From Tenacibaculum sp. MAR_2010_89 (GTDB lineage: Bacteria; Bacteroidota; Bacteroidia; Flavobacteriales; Flavobacteriaceae): a stretch of 64,000 nucleotides of DNA. How positions within the stretch are numbered: the stretch's first letter is position 1; every line of letters begins with the position of its first letter. This document shows positions 46,246 to 55,123 of this stretch, piece by piece. Both the position numbers and the translations under genes were made by a program. The notes under the pieces are model-generated. The model worked only from the letters and a program-made list of their open reading frames with translations, was not told the origin of the DNA and made no database searches. The stretch is from the NCBI RefSeq assembly GCF_900105985.1, contig NZ_FNUB01000005.1, positions 1,240,001 through 1,304,000 on the forward strand, written 5' to 3'.

Positions 46246-47484
46246 ATGTCGAAAGAAGAAAACTTACAATGTTCCTTTTGTGGTAGAAAAAAACCAGAAA
46301 CAGATTTATTAATAGCAGGTTTAGATGCACATATTTGTGATAAGTGTATTGAACAAGCTCATGGAATAGTTGAAGAGGAAGTAGCAGAAGCTAAAACGAG
46401 TAGCTTGTCAAGTGATTTAACCTTAAAAAAGCCAAAAGATATTAAAGCTTTTTTAGATGAATATATCATAGGTCAAAGTCAAACTAAAAAGTCAATGTCT
46501 GTAGCTGTATATAATCATTACAAAAGATTATTGCAAACTAAAGATGATGAGAATGAAGTTGAAATTGAAAAGTCAAATATTGTTTTAGTTGGTGAAACAG
46601 GAACAGGTAAAACATTAGTAGCACGTACAATTGCTAAAATGTTAAATGTTCCATTTTCAATAGTAGACGCTACTGTTTTAACGCAAGCAGGATACGTAGG
46701 AGAAGATGTAGAGAGTATTTTAAGTCGTTTATTACAAGCTGCTGACTATGATGTAGAAAAAGCTGAACGAGGAATTGTTTTTATTGATGAAATAGATAAA
46801 ATAGCTCGTAAAGGAGATAATCCATCAATTACTAGAGATGTTTCAGGAGAAGGTGTGCAACAAGCTTTATTAAAGCTTTTAGAAGGAGCTGTTGTAAATG
46901 TTGCACCTAAAGGTGGACGAAAGCACCCTGAACAAAAATTTATAGAAGTTAATACTAAAGATATTTTATTTATAGCAGGAGGAGCTTTTTCTGGAATTGA
47001 TAGAATTATAAGTAAGCGTTTAAATATGCAAGCTGTTGGGTACAGTGCTTCTATAGATGAAGATAAGGTTGATGAAAGTAATTTACTACAATACATTATT
47101 CCTTCAGATTTAAAAAACTTTGGTTTAATACCTGAAATTATAGGTCGTTTGCCAGTGTTAAGTTATATGAATCCGTTAGACGCTAAAACATTACGTGCTA
47201 TTTTAACAGAGCCTAAAAACTCGATTATTAAACAATACACCAAGTTATTTGCGATGGATGATGTAGAGTTTTCTATGACAGAAGAAGCATTAATGTTTAT
47301 TGTAGGAAAAGCTGTTGAATATAAATTAGGAGCACGTGGTTTACGATCATTATGTGAGGCTATTTTAACAGATGCCATGTTTGAGCTTCCAAGTACAGAT
47401 GACAAAGAATTTATTGTTGACGTAGCGTATGCAGAAAATAAACTTACTAAAAATGCTTTAACAAAATTAAGAGCAGCTTCTTAA
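46246..47484 (+). CDS. clpX: ATP-dependent Clp protease ATP-binding subunit ClpX
   Basis: The 412-residue AAA+ unfoldase has an intact N-terminal zinc finger (CSFC and CDKC), Walker A GETGTGKT, Walker B IVFIDEIDK and sensor motifs. The loop IGRLPVLSYM is near the pore and ClpP contact region. It feeds substrates to ClpP. The intact zinc finger contrasts with the lost zinc sites in DnaG and AccD in this window. Confidence 0.96.
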   Translation: MSKEENLQCSFCGRKKPETDLLIAGLDAHICDKCIEQAHGIVEEEVAEAKTSSLSSDLTLKKPKDIKAFLDEYIIGQSQTKKSMSVAVYNHYKRLLQTKDDENEVEIEKSNIVLVGETGTGKTLVARTIAKMLNVPFSIVDATVLTQAGYVGEDVESILSRLLQAADYDVEKAERGIVFIDEIDKIARKGDNPSITRDVSGEGVQQALLKLLEGAVVNVAPKGGRKHPEQKFIEVNTKDILFIAGGAFSGIDRIISKRLNMQAVGYSASIDEDKVDESNLLQYIIPSDLKNFGLIPEIIGRLPVLSYMNPLDAKTLRAILTEPKNSIIKQYTKLFAMDDVEFSMTEEALMFIVGKAVEYKLGARGLRSLCEAILTDAMFELPSTDDKEFIVDVAYAENKLTKNALTKLRAAS

Positions 47485-47500
47485 GTAAAAAAAACAATAA

Positions 47501-47536
47501 AAAAAAGCCTCATTTTTAATAAAATGAGGCTTTTTT
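47501..47536. terminator. Bidirectional terminator between clpX and the LRR gene
   Basis: A perfect 16-bp stem, AAAAAAGCCTCATTTT/AAAATGAGGCTTTTTT, has a TAAT loop. It serves both convergent genes. Confidence 0.9.
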
Positions 47537-47555
47537 ATGTTAAAAAATGTGCTTT

Positions 47556-48863
47556 TTAAAGCGCTTTAACTTTACTATGTTTAACTATCCATTCTGAAAG
47601 CTGAGCAGCAGTTATGTTATACTTCTGTTGTATTTTACTTTTAACACTTTGTGTATATGAATGGTTTAAAACTAATTTTTCATATTCACCAACAACAGAT
47701 TTTTTAAATTTCAAATAATAGCTTTCAGTACTTTCTTTTTGAGGTGCTGTTTTTGCTTTTAAAGAAGGAGTACCAAACTGATCTATCCATTTAGTAAGAT
47801 CACCAGGGTTTAAATTATATTTTTGTTGTATTTCTTCTTTTTTACTTTGTAAATACGAATGGTTTAAAACTAATTTTTCATATTCATTAACGGCTAAATG
47901 TTTAAACTTTGAAAAATAAACAGCAGTATTCGTTTTTATAACAGTTTTGTTAGTGTTAGTTAAATTTGAATATTCAGCTATCCATTGACTAAATTGACTA
48001 CCATCTAAACTATATTTTTGTTGAACTTCAAGTTTCTTGTTATCAAGATGAGAAGGAGCTAAAAGTAATTTGTCATATTCTGTAATTACTGATAGTTGAA
48101 ACTTTTCATAATAGTTAGCCGCTGTTTCAGTAGATTGATTACTTTTTTCAGTCGTAATAGTTTTTGGTGTGCTAGTCGTTTTAGGAGTACTTTCTACTTT
48201 AGTAATTTGTATAGGTGCGCTAGCTTCCATGTTTTCAAGATAAGCTACTGAGCTATCCTTATACCAACCTTCTGAATATTTAGAATAGGTTTCTTTGTTA
48301 ATTAGAATTTTTTGAAGCTTATTATTACTTGCATCAAAGTTTTCTAAAGCAGTACAATTTTTAATACTTAGTTCAGTAAGTTTATTGTCATTACAATATA
48401 AATCCCTCATAGTAGGTTTATCGCCAAGTTTTAAAGAGATTAATTTATTGTTGTCACAACTTACAGAAAATAAATTTGGATTGTTGCTTAAATCTAAAGT
48501 TTCAATTTTGTTATCACTACAGTTTAAAAAAGTAATTTCAGTGTTTTTAGAAAGGTCTAGTTTAGTAATTTCATTACCATAACAATCTAAACGTTTTAAG
48601 TTTGGAAAGTGTTCAATACCTGATAAATTTTTTATTTTAGAATTAACATTAGGTAATAATTTATTATCCAAAGGAGTATTAATATTTAGGTTTACAACAT
48701 ATCGTGCATCACTAACTAAAATATTTCCATTTAAACCGTTAGTATCAATGTTTAAATCTATTAAAGCCTCTTCAAAACCAATATCAGGTATTATAATTGT
48801 TTCCTGCGAAAATAAACTGATTGTAAATAAGATTGAAATACAAAAAGTATTAATTAATTTCAT
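47556..48863 (-). CDS. Secreted protein with LRR-like domain and three copies of a novel 50-residue repeat
   Basis: The 435-residue protein has a signal peptide (ISILFTISLFSQ). Residues about 60-200 form leucine-rich-repeat-like turns (LKRLDCYGNEITKLDLS, FLNCSDNKIETLDLS). A Ser/Thr linker follows. The last 190 residues contain three copies of a unit with consensus YYxKFxxxVxxEYxKLxLxxS, then KxxxQQKYxLxxxxLxxWI. The spacing is about 70 residues for the first pair and 65 for the second. I do not recognise this unit as a named domain. A cell-surface binding role is likely, but no type IX sorting signal is visible. Confidence 0.78.
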   Translation of the reverse strand: MKLINTFCISILFTISLFSQETIIIPDIGFEEALIDLNIDTNGLNGNILVSDARYVVNLNINTPLDNKLLPNVNSKIKNLSGIEHFPNLKRLDCYGNEITKLDLSKNTEITFLNCSDNKIETLDLSNNPNLFSVSCDNNKLISLKLGDKPTMRDLYCNDNKLTELSIKNCTALENFDASNNKLQKILINKETYSKYSEGWYKDSSVAYLENMEASAPIQITKVESTPKTTSTPKTITTEKSNQSTETAANYYEKFQLSVITEYDKLLLAPSHLDNKKLEVQQKYSLDGSQFSQWIAEYSNLTNTNKTVIKTNTAVYFSKFKHLAVNEYEKLVLNHSYLQSKKEEIQQKYNLNPGDLTKWIDQFGTPSLKAKTAPQKESTESYYLKFKKSVVGEYEKLVLNHSYTQSVKSKIQQKYNITAAQLSEWIVKHSKVKAL

Positions 48864-48993
48864 AAATGTATAGAATTTGGGGTCAAATTTATATATTTAA
48901 TATGCTTTAAAAAAATTAAAGTGTCAACTCGCTTAATTTTTAAAGACAAGAAAAAGGTAAAACTAGTATCTTTGCAGGCCATATTTATACTAT

Positions 48994-50973
48994 ATGATTA
49001 CTCAACAAACAATCGACAGAGTCTTTGAAGTTGCCCAGGTAGAAGAGGTAATAGGAGAGTTTGTACAATTAAAAAAGTCAGGAAGTAGTTTTAAAGGATT
49101 AAGTCCTTTTACAGACGAAAGAACCCCTTCTTTTATGGTATCTCCAGTAAAACAAATATGGAAAGATTTTAGTACAGGAAAAGGAGGGAATGCTATTTCA
49201 TTTTTAATGGAACATGAACATTATACTTATCCTGAGGCAATTAGATGGCTAGCTAAAAAGTATAATATTGAAATTGAAGAAACTGAGCAGTCTGATGAGC
49301 AAAAAGAGCAAATGAATGAACGTGAAAGTATGTTTCTAGTTTCAAAATTTGCAAAAGATTATTTTCATGATTTATTAATGAATAGTCAAAACGGACGAGC
49401 AATAGGTTTGTCTTACTTCAAAGAAAGAGGTTTTAGAGAAGATATTATCGAAAAATTTGACTTAGGATATTGTAAAGATGAATGGGATAATTTTACAAAA
49501 GCTGCATTAGCTAAAGGCTATGATTTAAAATATTTAAAATCTACAGGATTAACAATAGTAAAAGAAGGTGGTGCTCAAGATAGGAAGTTTGACCGTTTTA
49601 AAGGGAGAGTAATGTTTCCTATTCATAGTATGTCTGGTAGAATTTTAGGATTTGGAGGAAGAATACTTACTAATGATAAAAAAGCAGCTAAATATTTAAA
49701 CTCACCAGAAAGTGAAATTTATCATAAAAGTAAAATTTTATACGGACTTTATCATGCTAAAAAAGAAATAGCAAAGCAAGATAATTGTTTCTTAGTAGAA
49801 GGGTATACTGATGTTATTTCTTTTTACCAGTCAGGGGTTGAAAATGTAGTAGCTTCTTCTGGTACAGCATTAACTCCCGATCAAATTCGATTGGTAAATA
49901 GATTAACAAAAAATATAACGGTTCTTTTTGATGGAGATGCTGCAGGAATTAGAGCTTCTCTTAGAGGTATAGATTTAATTTTGGAGCAAGGAATGAATGT
50001 GAAAGTTGTTTCTTTCCCTGAAGGTGAAGACCCTGATAGTTTTGCTAAAGCACATTCTACAGCAGAGTTGAAAAGTTACTTAGAAGAAAAATCACAAGAT
50101 TTTATTGAATTTAAAGTGTCTCTTTTAATGGAGGAGGCAAAAAATGATCCAGTAAAAAAAGCAGGTTTAATTCGAGATATTGTTACTAGTATTTCTAAAA
50201 TTCCAGATGGTATCCAGAAAGAGGTGTATGTACAAGAATGTGCCAGAATTATGGATATTTCCGAACGAGTTTTATTTAGTGAGTTAGCTCAGTTAATAAA
50301 TAAAGGAGCAAGTAAAAACTCTACTCAATCTACTCAACGAGCTTCTGAAAAAACAAAAATGGAGCTTGTTAAAGGGAAAGCTTCAGGTAAAGGTGCGCAA
50401 AAAATAGATCAATTAACAATTCTAGAAAAAGAAATTATACGAATTTTGTTGTTGTATGGAAACGAGGTGATTGATTTTATTAACTGGGTAGATGTTGTTG
50501 ATAAGCATGGAAGACCTATGCTAGAAAAAGAAGAATACCAAAATTCAGTATCAAATGAATTGTACCTGAATTTACAAGAAGATGAAATTGAATTTTCAAA
50601 TGAATTGTTTAGGTTAACCTATTATGAATTAGTACATCAATTAAATCAAAAAGAAAAAATAGTAATTGATCAGCTAATAATGCATGAAAATACTAATATC
50701 TCGAGTTTAGTAACTAATATTTTAATGGATGAAGAAAAATATACATTAAGTAGTTGGGAACGAAAAGAAGTTTTTGTTACCGAAACTGCTAAAATATTGC
50801 CAAAATTAGTTACTGATGCTATTTTGAATTTAAGAAGAGTGTTAATAGAAAAGAAAATAGAGGGTATACTTCAGGATATACAAGAAAAGCAAGCAGTTCC
50901 TGACTTAGAAGAGATTAGTAATTATACAGAGCTTAAAAAACTTCTTTTTGAAAAACTTAATAGAGTAGTTTAA
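48994..50973 (+). CDS. dnaG: DNA primase lacking the canonical zinc ligands
   Basis: The 659-residue primase has an N-terminal CHC2-type domain, the TOPRIM core (FLVEGYTDVISFYQSG, VLFDGDAAGIRAS) and a C-terminal DnaB-interaction domain. The usual zinc ligands C-x2-H and C-x2-C are replaced by S37-PF-T40 and D58-FS-T61, so this domain cannot bind zinc in the normal way. From memory this is shared by other Flavobacteriia. It primes lagging-strand synthesis. A TATCTTTG -7 box lies at 48967-48974, just upstream. Confidence 0.94.
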   Translation: MITQQTIDRVFEVAQVEEVIGEFVQLKKSGSSFKGLSPFTDERTPSFMVSPVKQIWKDFSTGKGGNAISFLMEHEHYTYPEAIRWLAKKYNIEIEETEQSDEQKEQMNERESMFLVSKFAKDYFHDLLMNSQNGRAIGLSYFKERGFREDIIEKFDLGYCKDEWDNFTKAALAKGYDLKYLKSTGLTIVKEGGAQDRKFDRFKGRVMFPIHSMSGRILGFGGRILTNDKKAAKYLNSPESEIYHKSKILYGLYHAKKEIAKQDNCFLVEGYTDVISFYQSGVENVVASSGTALTPDQIRLVNRLTKNITVLFDGDAAGIRASLRGIDLILEQGMNVKVVSFPEGEDPDSFAKAHSTAELKSYLEEKSQDFIEFKVSLLMEEAKNDPVKKAGLIRDIVTSISKIPDGIQKEVYVQECARIMDISERVLFSELAQLINKGASKNSTQSTQRASEKTKMELVKGKASGKGAQKIDQLTILEKEIIRILLLYGNEVIDFINWVDVVDKHGRPMLEKEEYQNSVSNELYLNLQEDEIEFSNELFRLTYYELVHQLNQKEKIVIDQLIMHENTNISSLVTNILMDEEKYTLSSWERKEVFVTETAKILPKLVTDAILNLRRVLIEKKIEGILQDIQEKQAVPDLEEISNYTELKKLLFEKLNRVV

Positions 50974-50980
50974 AAAATAA

Positions 50981-51035
50981 AAAAAAGATAAAAGGTGTTT
51001 TTCCTTTGTGTAAAAAAATACGTTTTATCTTTTTT
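50981..51035 (+). terminator. Probable terminator after dnaG
   Basis: AAAAAAGATAAAA (50981-50993) pairs with TTTTATCTTTTTT (51023-51035) around a 29-base loop and is followed by T. The stem is AT-rich, so strength is uncertain. Confidence 0.6.
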
Positions 51036-51087
51036 TTTGTAAATTGCCCTCGAAAAGAATAAAGAAAACTAATCATAACAAATAATC

Positions 51088-51219
51088 ATGAGAAAATTTT
51101 TACAAATTTTCGAATTAATTAGGCTAATTATTTTACTCCCCTTTAAAATTTCAAATGGTCAAAAAAAACGAGCGTACAAGAGAATAAAGCAGCAGATGGT
51201 ATCTGCAAATTTACTTTAA
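51088..51219 (+). CDS. 43-residue hydrophobic-cationic peptide, paralogue of the one at 54782
   Basis: ATG at 51088 opens a 43-codon frame: a hydrophobic N-terminal helix (FLQIFELIRLIILLPFKI), then SNGQKKRAYKRIKQQM with many basic residues. A gap-free alignment with the gene at 54782 shows about 28 of 43 identical residues, including an unbroken run of 14 (L17-Y30: LPFKISNGQKKRAY). Within that run nucleotide differences are mostly at third codon positions (GGT/GGG, GCG/GCA, TCA/TCT), which indicates selection on the protein. No family is recognised. A membrane-active or membrane-associated small protein is the best guess. Its end overlaps the convergent nadE end by 9 bp. Confidence 0.7.
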   Translation: MRKFLQIFELIRLIILLPFKISNGQKKRAYKRIKQQMVSANLL

Positions 51220-51999
51220 GTCTTTTGGAATCTCGCAAACAGGTATAGGTATCATCTTATGCTGGTTTATTCGGTTGAGTCGGGTGTATATTTTGTATAT
51301 TTCTAACTTTCTACCAGTGAAATCAGTGCTAATTTTACCCTTTTCCTGCATGTCCATAGCCCATTCTAATTCATCATATGAAGCTCCAATTTGATCTTCA
51401 TCGGTTCTACTATCTCCAAATAAGCCATCTGTAGGTTGTGCTTTTTGAATTGATGTTGGAACTTCTAAATATTCAGCAAGTTTGTAAACTTCTGATTTTA
51501 CTAAATTTGCAATGGGGCTTAAATCTACACCACCATCACCATATTTAGTAAAAAAACCTACTCCAAAATCTTCTACTTTATTACCAGTTCCAGCAACTAA
51601 TAAACCGTGTAATCCAGCAAAATAGTATAACGTAGTCATACGTAAACGAGCACGTGTATTTGCCAGTGCTAAATCTACTTTAGGAGATGAAGTGATTTGT
51701 GGAACTACTGTTTTAAAATTTTCAAAAGTACTTGTTAAATTAACTTCAGTTTCGCTAACATTTTTAAATCGTTCTTTTAGTTGTTTTATATGTTCATTAG
51801 CTCTATTTACTTGAGAAGTAGCTTGGTGTATTGGTAGTTCGACACACAATGTTGTTAAACCCGTTTCAGCGCATAGGGTAGATGTAACTGCACTATCTAT
51901 TCCTCCTGAAATTCCAACAACAAAACCACTAACTTTTGCATTAGTAGCGTAATCTTTTAACCATTTAATAATATGCTCAGCAACTTTAGGTGTATCCAT
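51211..51999 (-). CDS. nadE: NH3-dependent NAD+ synthetase
   Basis: The 262-residue protein has the PP-loop GISGGIDSAVT and the C-terminal blocks AGTGNKVEDFGVGFFTKYGDGGVDLSPIANL (abbreviated here as AGTGNKVEDFGVGF and GDGGVDLSPIANL). There is no N-terminal glutaminase domain, so ammonia is the nitrogen donor. It is divergent from gldB, a gene order shared with other gliding Bacteroidota. Confidence 0.95.
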   Translation of the reverse strand: MDTPKVAEHIIKWLKDYATNAKVSGFVVGISGGIDSAVTSTLCAETGLTTLCVELPIHQATSQVNRANEHIKQLKERFKNVSETEVNLTSTFENFKTVVPQITSSPKVDLALANTRARLRMTTLYYFAGLHGLLVAGTGNKVEDFGVGFFTKYGDGGVDLSPIANLVKSEVYKLAEYLEVPTSIQKAQPTDGLFGDSRTDEDQIGASYDELEWAMDMQEKGKISTDFTGRKLEIYKIYTRLNRINQHKMIPIPVCEIPKDLK

Positions 52000-52062
52000 T
52001 CTATAAGTATTTGTGTGTATAAGTTTTTACTTGGTGAAACTATTTTAGTAATTTCGACGTTG

Positions 52063-52070
52063 TAAATTTG
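52063..52070 (+). promoter_or_regulatory. -7 box (TAAATTTG) upstream of gldB
   Basis: TAAATTTG fits TAnnTTTG. It implies transcription start near 52077, so the in-frame ATG at 52068 cannot be used and the ATG at 52092 is the start of gldB. Confidence 0.5.
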
Positions 52071-52091
52071 AATGTAAATATACTAAAGTTA

Positions 52092-53051
52092 ATGCAAAAG
52101 TTTTTAGCCCTTTTTTTGATAACAGTGTTGTTTTTTTCTTGTAAAAACGGAAGTAAAGATGAGGTTGATGTGTCTAATATTTCAATAAATTTTAAGCTTG
52201 ATAGGTTTGATGTAGATTTTTACAATTCACATGAAAAACAGCTAAATGAGTTGAAACAATATTATCCTTTTTTATTTCCTTTTGGTGTACATGATAGTGT
52301 TTGGTTAAAGAAAAGGAAAGATAAAGATGAACAAGAATTATTTGTTGAAGTTCAAAAAAAGTACAATAATATAGATGTTTTAAAAAATGAGTTAGCGTTA
52401 TTGTTTAAGTATGTAAAATATTATAACACGAAATTTAAGAGTCCTAAGGTAGTTACCATGCTTACAAATATTGATTATGATCATAGAGTTGTGTATGCTG
52501 ATAGTTTGATGTTAATTTCATTAGATTCTTATTTAGGAGAAAAACATGAGTTTTATGGAGAATATCCAGCATATATTAAGCAAAATAATACTAAAGATCG
52601 AATAATAATAGATGTTGCTAATTCTATTATAAATAAACAAGTATTGATAGGGAAGGGAAGAACTTTTGTAGATAAGATGGTAGACAAAGGAAAAAAGATG
52701 TACTTATTAGATGCCTATGTGCCTATGATTGATGATAGAATAAAGATAGGTTATAATGCGTTGAAATATAGTTGGGCAAAAAATAATGAAGAAGAAATAT
52801 GGCAGTATTTTATAGAAAAAGATTTGTTGTTTAGTACCGATAAAAGTTTGGACAGAAGATTTTTGGAAATAGCTCCATTTTCTAAATTTTATAAAGAGGA
52901 AGATAACTTGTCACCAGGAAGGATAGGAGAGTGGATTGGATGGCAAATTGTTAGGTCATATATGGATAAGAATGATGTATCTTTGCATCAGTTAATACGA
53001 ACAAGCGAAGAGGAAATCTTTAAAAAATCTAAATATAAACCAAGGAGATAA
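52092..53051 (+). CDS. gldB: Gliding motility lipoprotein GldB
   Basis: Starting at the ATG at 52092 gives a clean lipoprotein signal, MQKFLALFLITVLFFSC, with Cys17 as the lipidation site. The remaining 300 residues match the GldB family (YPFLFPFGVHDSVWLKK, PGRIGEWIGWQIVRSYM). GldB is needed for gliding in Flavobacterium johnsoniae and related species. Its stop overlaps the gldC start by one base. Confidence 0.92.
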   Translation: MQKFLALFLITVLFFSCKNGSKDEVDVSNISINFKLDRFDVDFYNSHEKQLNELKQYYPFLFPFGVHDSVWLKKRKDKDEQELFVEVQKKYNNIDVLKNELALLFKYVKYYNTKFKSPKVVTMLTNIDYDHRVVYADSLMLISLDSYLGEKHEFYGEYPAYIKQNNTKDRIIIDVANSIINKQVLIGKGRTFVDKMVDKGKKMYLLDAYVPMIDDRIKIGYNALKYSWAKNNEEEIWQYFIEKDLLFSTDKSLDRRFLEIAPFSKFYKEEDNLSPGRIGEWIGWQIVRSYMDKNDVSLHQLIRTSEEEIFKKSKYKPRR

Positions 53052-53389
53052 TGAGTGTAGTACATAAATCAGAAATAGCATTTACAGTAGGATTAGACGA
53101 AAATAGAATCCCTGAAGAAATTTCATGGAATGCTGAAGACGGTGGGATTAAAAATGAAGAATCTAAAGCAATTATGTTATCTGTTTGGGATCATAAGAAA
53201 AAAGACACTTTACGCATGGATTTGTGGACTAAAGACATGCCTGTTGATGAAATGAAGCAGTTTTTTCATCAAACCTTAGTATCTATGGCAGGATCATTTG
53301 AAAGAGCTACAAATGATGAGAAAATGAGTGCTACTATGAGAGATTTTTGCGATTATTTTGCAGAAAAATTGGAATTAGTAAAGAAATAA
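53051..53389 (+). CDS. gldC: Gliding motility protein GldC
   Basis: The 112-residue protein matches GldC along its length (KSEIAFTVGLDENRIPEEI, MDLWTKDMPVDEMKQFF). It has no signal peptide and is probably cytoplasmic. It is co-transcribed with gldB and improves gliding in the model species. Confidence 0.93.
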   Translation: MSVVHKSEIAFTVGLDENRIPEEISWNAEDGGIKNEESKAIMLSVWDHKKKDTLRMDLWTKDMPVDEMKQFFHQTLVSMAGSFERATNDEKMSATMRDFCDYFAEKLELVKK

Positions 53390-53419
53390 AAAAAAGCAAC
53401 TTTTAAGTTGCTTTTTTTT
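53388..53419. terminator. Bidirectional terminator between gldC and folK
   Basis: CAACTT/AAGTTG with flanking runs of eight A and eight T forms a strong hairpin shared by the convergent genes. Confidence 0.87.
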
Positions 53420-54548
53420 ATGAAGTATGGTTTTTTATTTTGTTAATTATAAATTCATAATCTTCTGTATTATTAACGAAATCTAAATTAGAAACGTCAA
53501 TAATTAAAATATTAAGATCTGATTGAGTTTTTATAAAATTACTATAACCGTCATGGATTTTTTGTAAATAACTTGCTTCTATATTTTGTTCATAATCACG
53601 TCCTCTTTTCTTTATGTTTTGTAGTAAACGTGTTGTGTTTTGATACAAATAAACATAAAGATCTGGCTTTGTAATTTCTTTATACATCATGTCAAACATC
53701 TTCCTGTATAAAGTGTACTCGTCATTCTGAAGAGTAATTTGAGCAAAAATTAATGATTTAAAGATATAATAATCTGAAACTATAAAGTTTTTAAATAAAT
53801 CAAACTGAGCTAAATCTTCTGAAAGTTGTTGATAACGATCTGCTAAAAAGCTCATTTCTAAAGGAAAAGCATATCGTTCATTGTCGCTATAAAATTTAGG
53901 TAAAAACGGATTGTCAGCAAAACGTTCTAATACTATTTTTGCATTAAATTCATCTGCCATCATTTTTGTTAACGATGTTTTACCTGCTCCAATGTTACCT
54001 TCAATAGCTATGTAATTATATTTTTCAGTAATTGGTATAGGTCTGTTTAGCTTTTCAGGAATAGTCTTTATATCTGAAGTATCTGAACAGTTATTTAAAC
54101 AATCAGTTAATTTTATTTTTTCAATAGGATGAATTACATTTTTTGCAATCTCTACCAGTGGAGCAAGGGCGAATTTTCGCTCTAACATTCTTGGATGAGG
54201 AACTATTAAGTTTTTTGAAAAAATAATTTCATCGTCAAAAAGAAGAATGTCAAGATCAATAACTCTATCAGAATATCCATTATTATCATTCCTTACTCTA
54301 CCTAAATCATTCTCGATTTTGAGAAGTGTTGTAATTAATGTTTCTGGTGGTAGATAGGTAGAGACTTTAATGCTAGTATTATAAAAGTTTTTACTACTAA
54401 ACCCCCAGGAAGGAGTTTCATATATAGAAGCAACTTTTAGTACTGATCCAACTTTATTTGCAATTACATCAATTGCATTTTGAAGATTTTTTAACTTGTC
54501 TCCTTGGTTAGTTCCTAATGAAAGGTATGTAATTCGTTGTATTTTCAT
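53418..54548 (-). CDS. folK: Fusion of FolK (HPPK) and deoxynucleoside kinase
   Basis: Residues about 1-150 are 6-hydroxymethyl-dihydropterin pyrophosphokinase (SLGTNQGDKLKNLQ, RVIDLDILLFDD, VPHPRMLERKFALAPL). Residues about 175-376 are a deoxynucleoside kinase with P-loop IEGNIGAGKTSL and the ERFADNPFL segment. One protein thus links folate synthesis with deoxynucleotide salvage, both feeding thymidylate supply. The fusion is, from memory, common in Flavobacteriia. Both active sites look intact. Confidence 0.92.
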   Translation of the reverse strand: MKIQRITYLSLGTNQGDKLKNLQNAIDVIANKVGSVLKVASIYETPSWGFSSKNFYNTSIKVSTYLPPETLITTLLKIENDLGRVRNDNNGYSDRVIDLDILLFDDEIIFSKNLIVPHPRMLERKFALAPLVEIAKNVIHPIEKIKLTDCLNNCSDTSDIKTIPEKLNRPIPITEKYNYIAIEGNIGAGKTSLTKMMADEFNAKIVLERFADNPFLPKFYSDNERYAFPLEMSFLADRYQQLSEDLAQFDLFKNFIVSDYYIFKSLIFAQITLQNDEYTLYRKMFDMMYKEITKPDLYVYLYQNTTRLLQNIKKRGRDYEQNIEASYLQKIHDGYSNFIKTQSDLNILIIDVSNLDFVNNTEDYEFIINKIKNHTS

Positions 54549-54781
54549 TTGTAGAATGCAAAGAAAAATAAAATATAAAAGAATATAGAGATAAAGAAGA
54601 GTTTTATTTTTTTAGAATATTAAAGTATGATTTTTATTCTAATTGATTCAATTAATAAGTAATGCTTAAATACCATTATGCTAACTTTATAAAAGTAGGG
54701 TAAAACACTTTTAATTAGTTATACTACTATAATTAGTTTTTAACTGTTTTACTAATTTAAATGGAAGTAAGAATGAAAATA

Positions 54782-54913
54782 ATGAAAAAAATATCGCAAT
54801 TACTTGAATTAATCGGGTTAATTATATCCTTGCCTTTTAAAATCTCTAATGGGCAAAAAAAACGAGCATACAGAGAAATAAAAAAACAACTAATCTCTAC
54901 TAAACTAATTTAA
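54782..54913 (+). CDS. 43-residue hydrophobic-cationic peptide, paralogue of the one at 51088
   Basis: The ATG at 54782 gives 43 residues, the same length as the paralogue; in-frame ATGs at 54761 and 54773 would add seven or three. The N-terminal half is hydrophobic (ISQLLELIGLIISLPFKI), followed by SNGQKKRAYREIKKQL. It lies alone between folK and a beta-barrel gene and ends before a strong terminator at 55062. See the entry at 51088 for the alignment. Function unknown. Confidence 0.7.
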   Translation: MKKISQLLELIGLIISLPFKISNGQKKRAYREIKKQLISTKLI

Positions 54914-55061
54914 GTTTATTTAGATTAAAAAAAATTGCTTTTTAGGTAGGGTAAAGTAAAATTTAATTGTTTTATAATTGAATTTCTTAATAGAGTAAGG
55001 TTTTTTGCTAAGATCGTAATTGGGGAATTAGATCTTGATTTATAAAAAAATCTCTTAATTC

Positions 55062-55090
55062 AAAAGGCTACCAATTCTTGGTAGCCTTTT
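55062..55090. terminator. Bidirectional terminator
   Basis: AAAAGGCTACCAA pairs perfectly with TTGGTAGCCTTTT around a TTC loop. It lies 148 bp after the small peptide gene and 34 bp from the end of the convergent beta-barrel gene. Confidence 0.85.
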
Positions 55091-55123
55091 AGCTTTTTAA
55101 TTTTTTTAAAGTGAAAAATTTAA

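Noticed and set aside
52068..52091. gldB start at ATG 52068.
   Set aside because: A -7 box overlaps it, and the lipoprotein signal begins cleanly at 52092.
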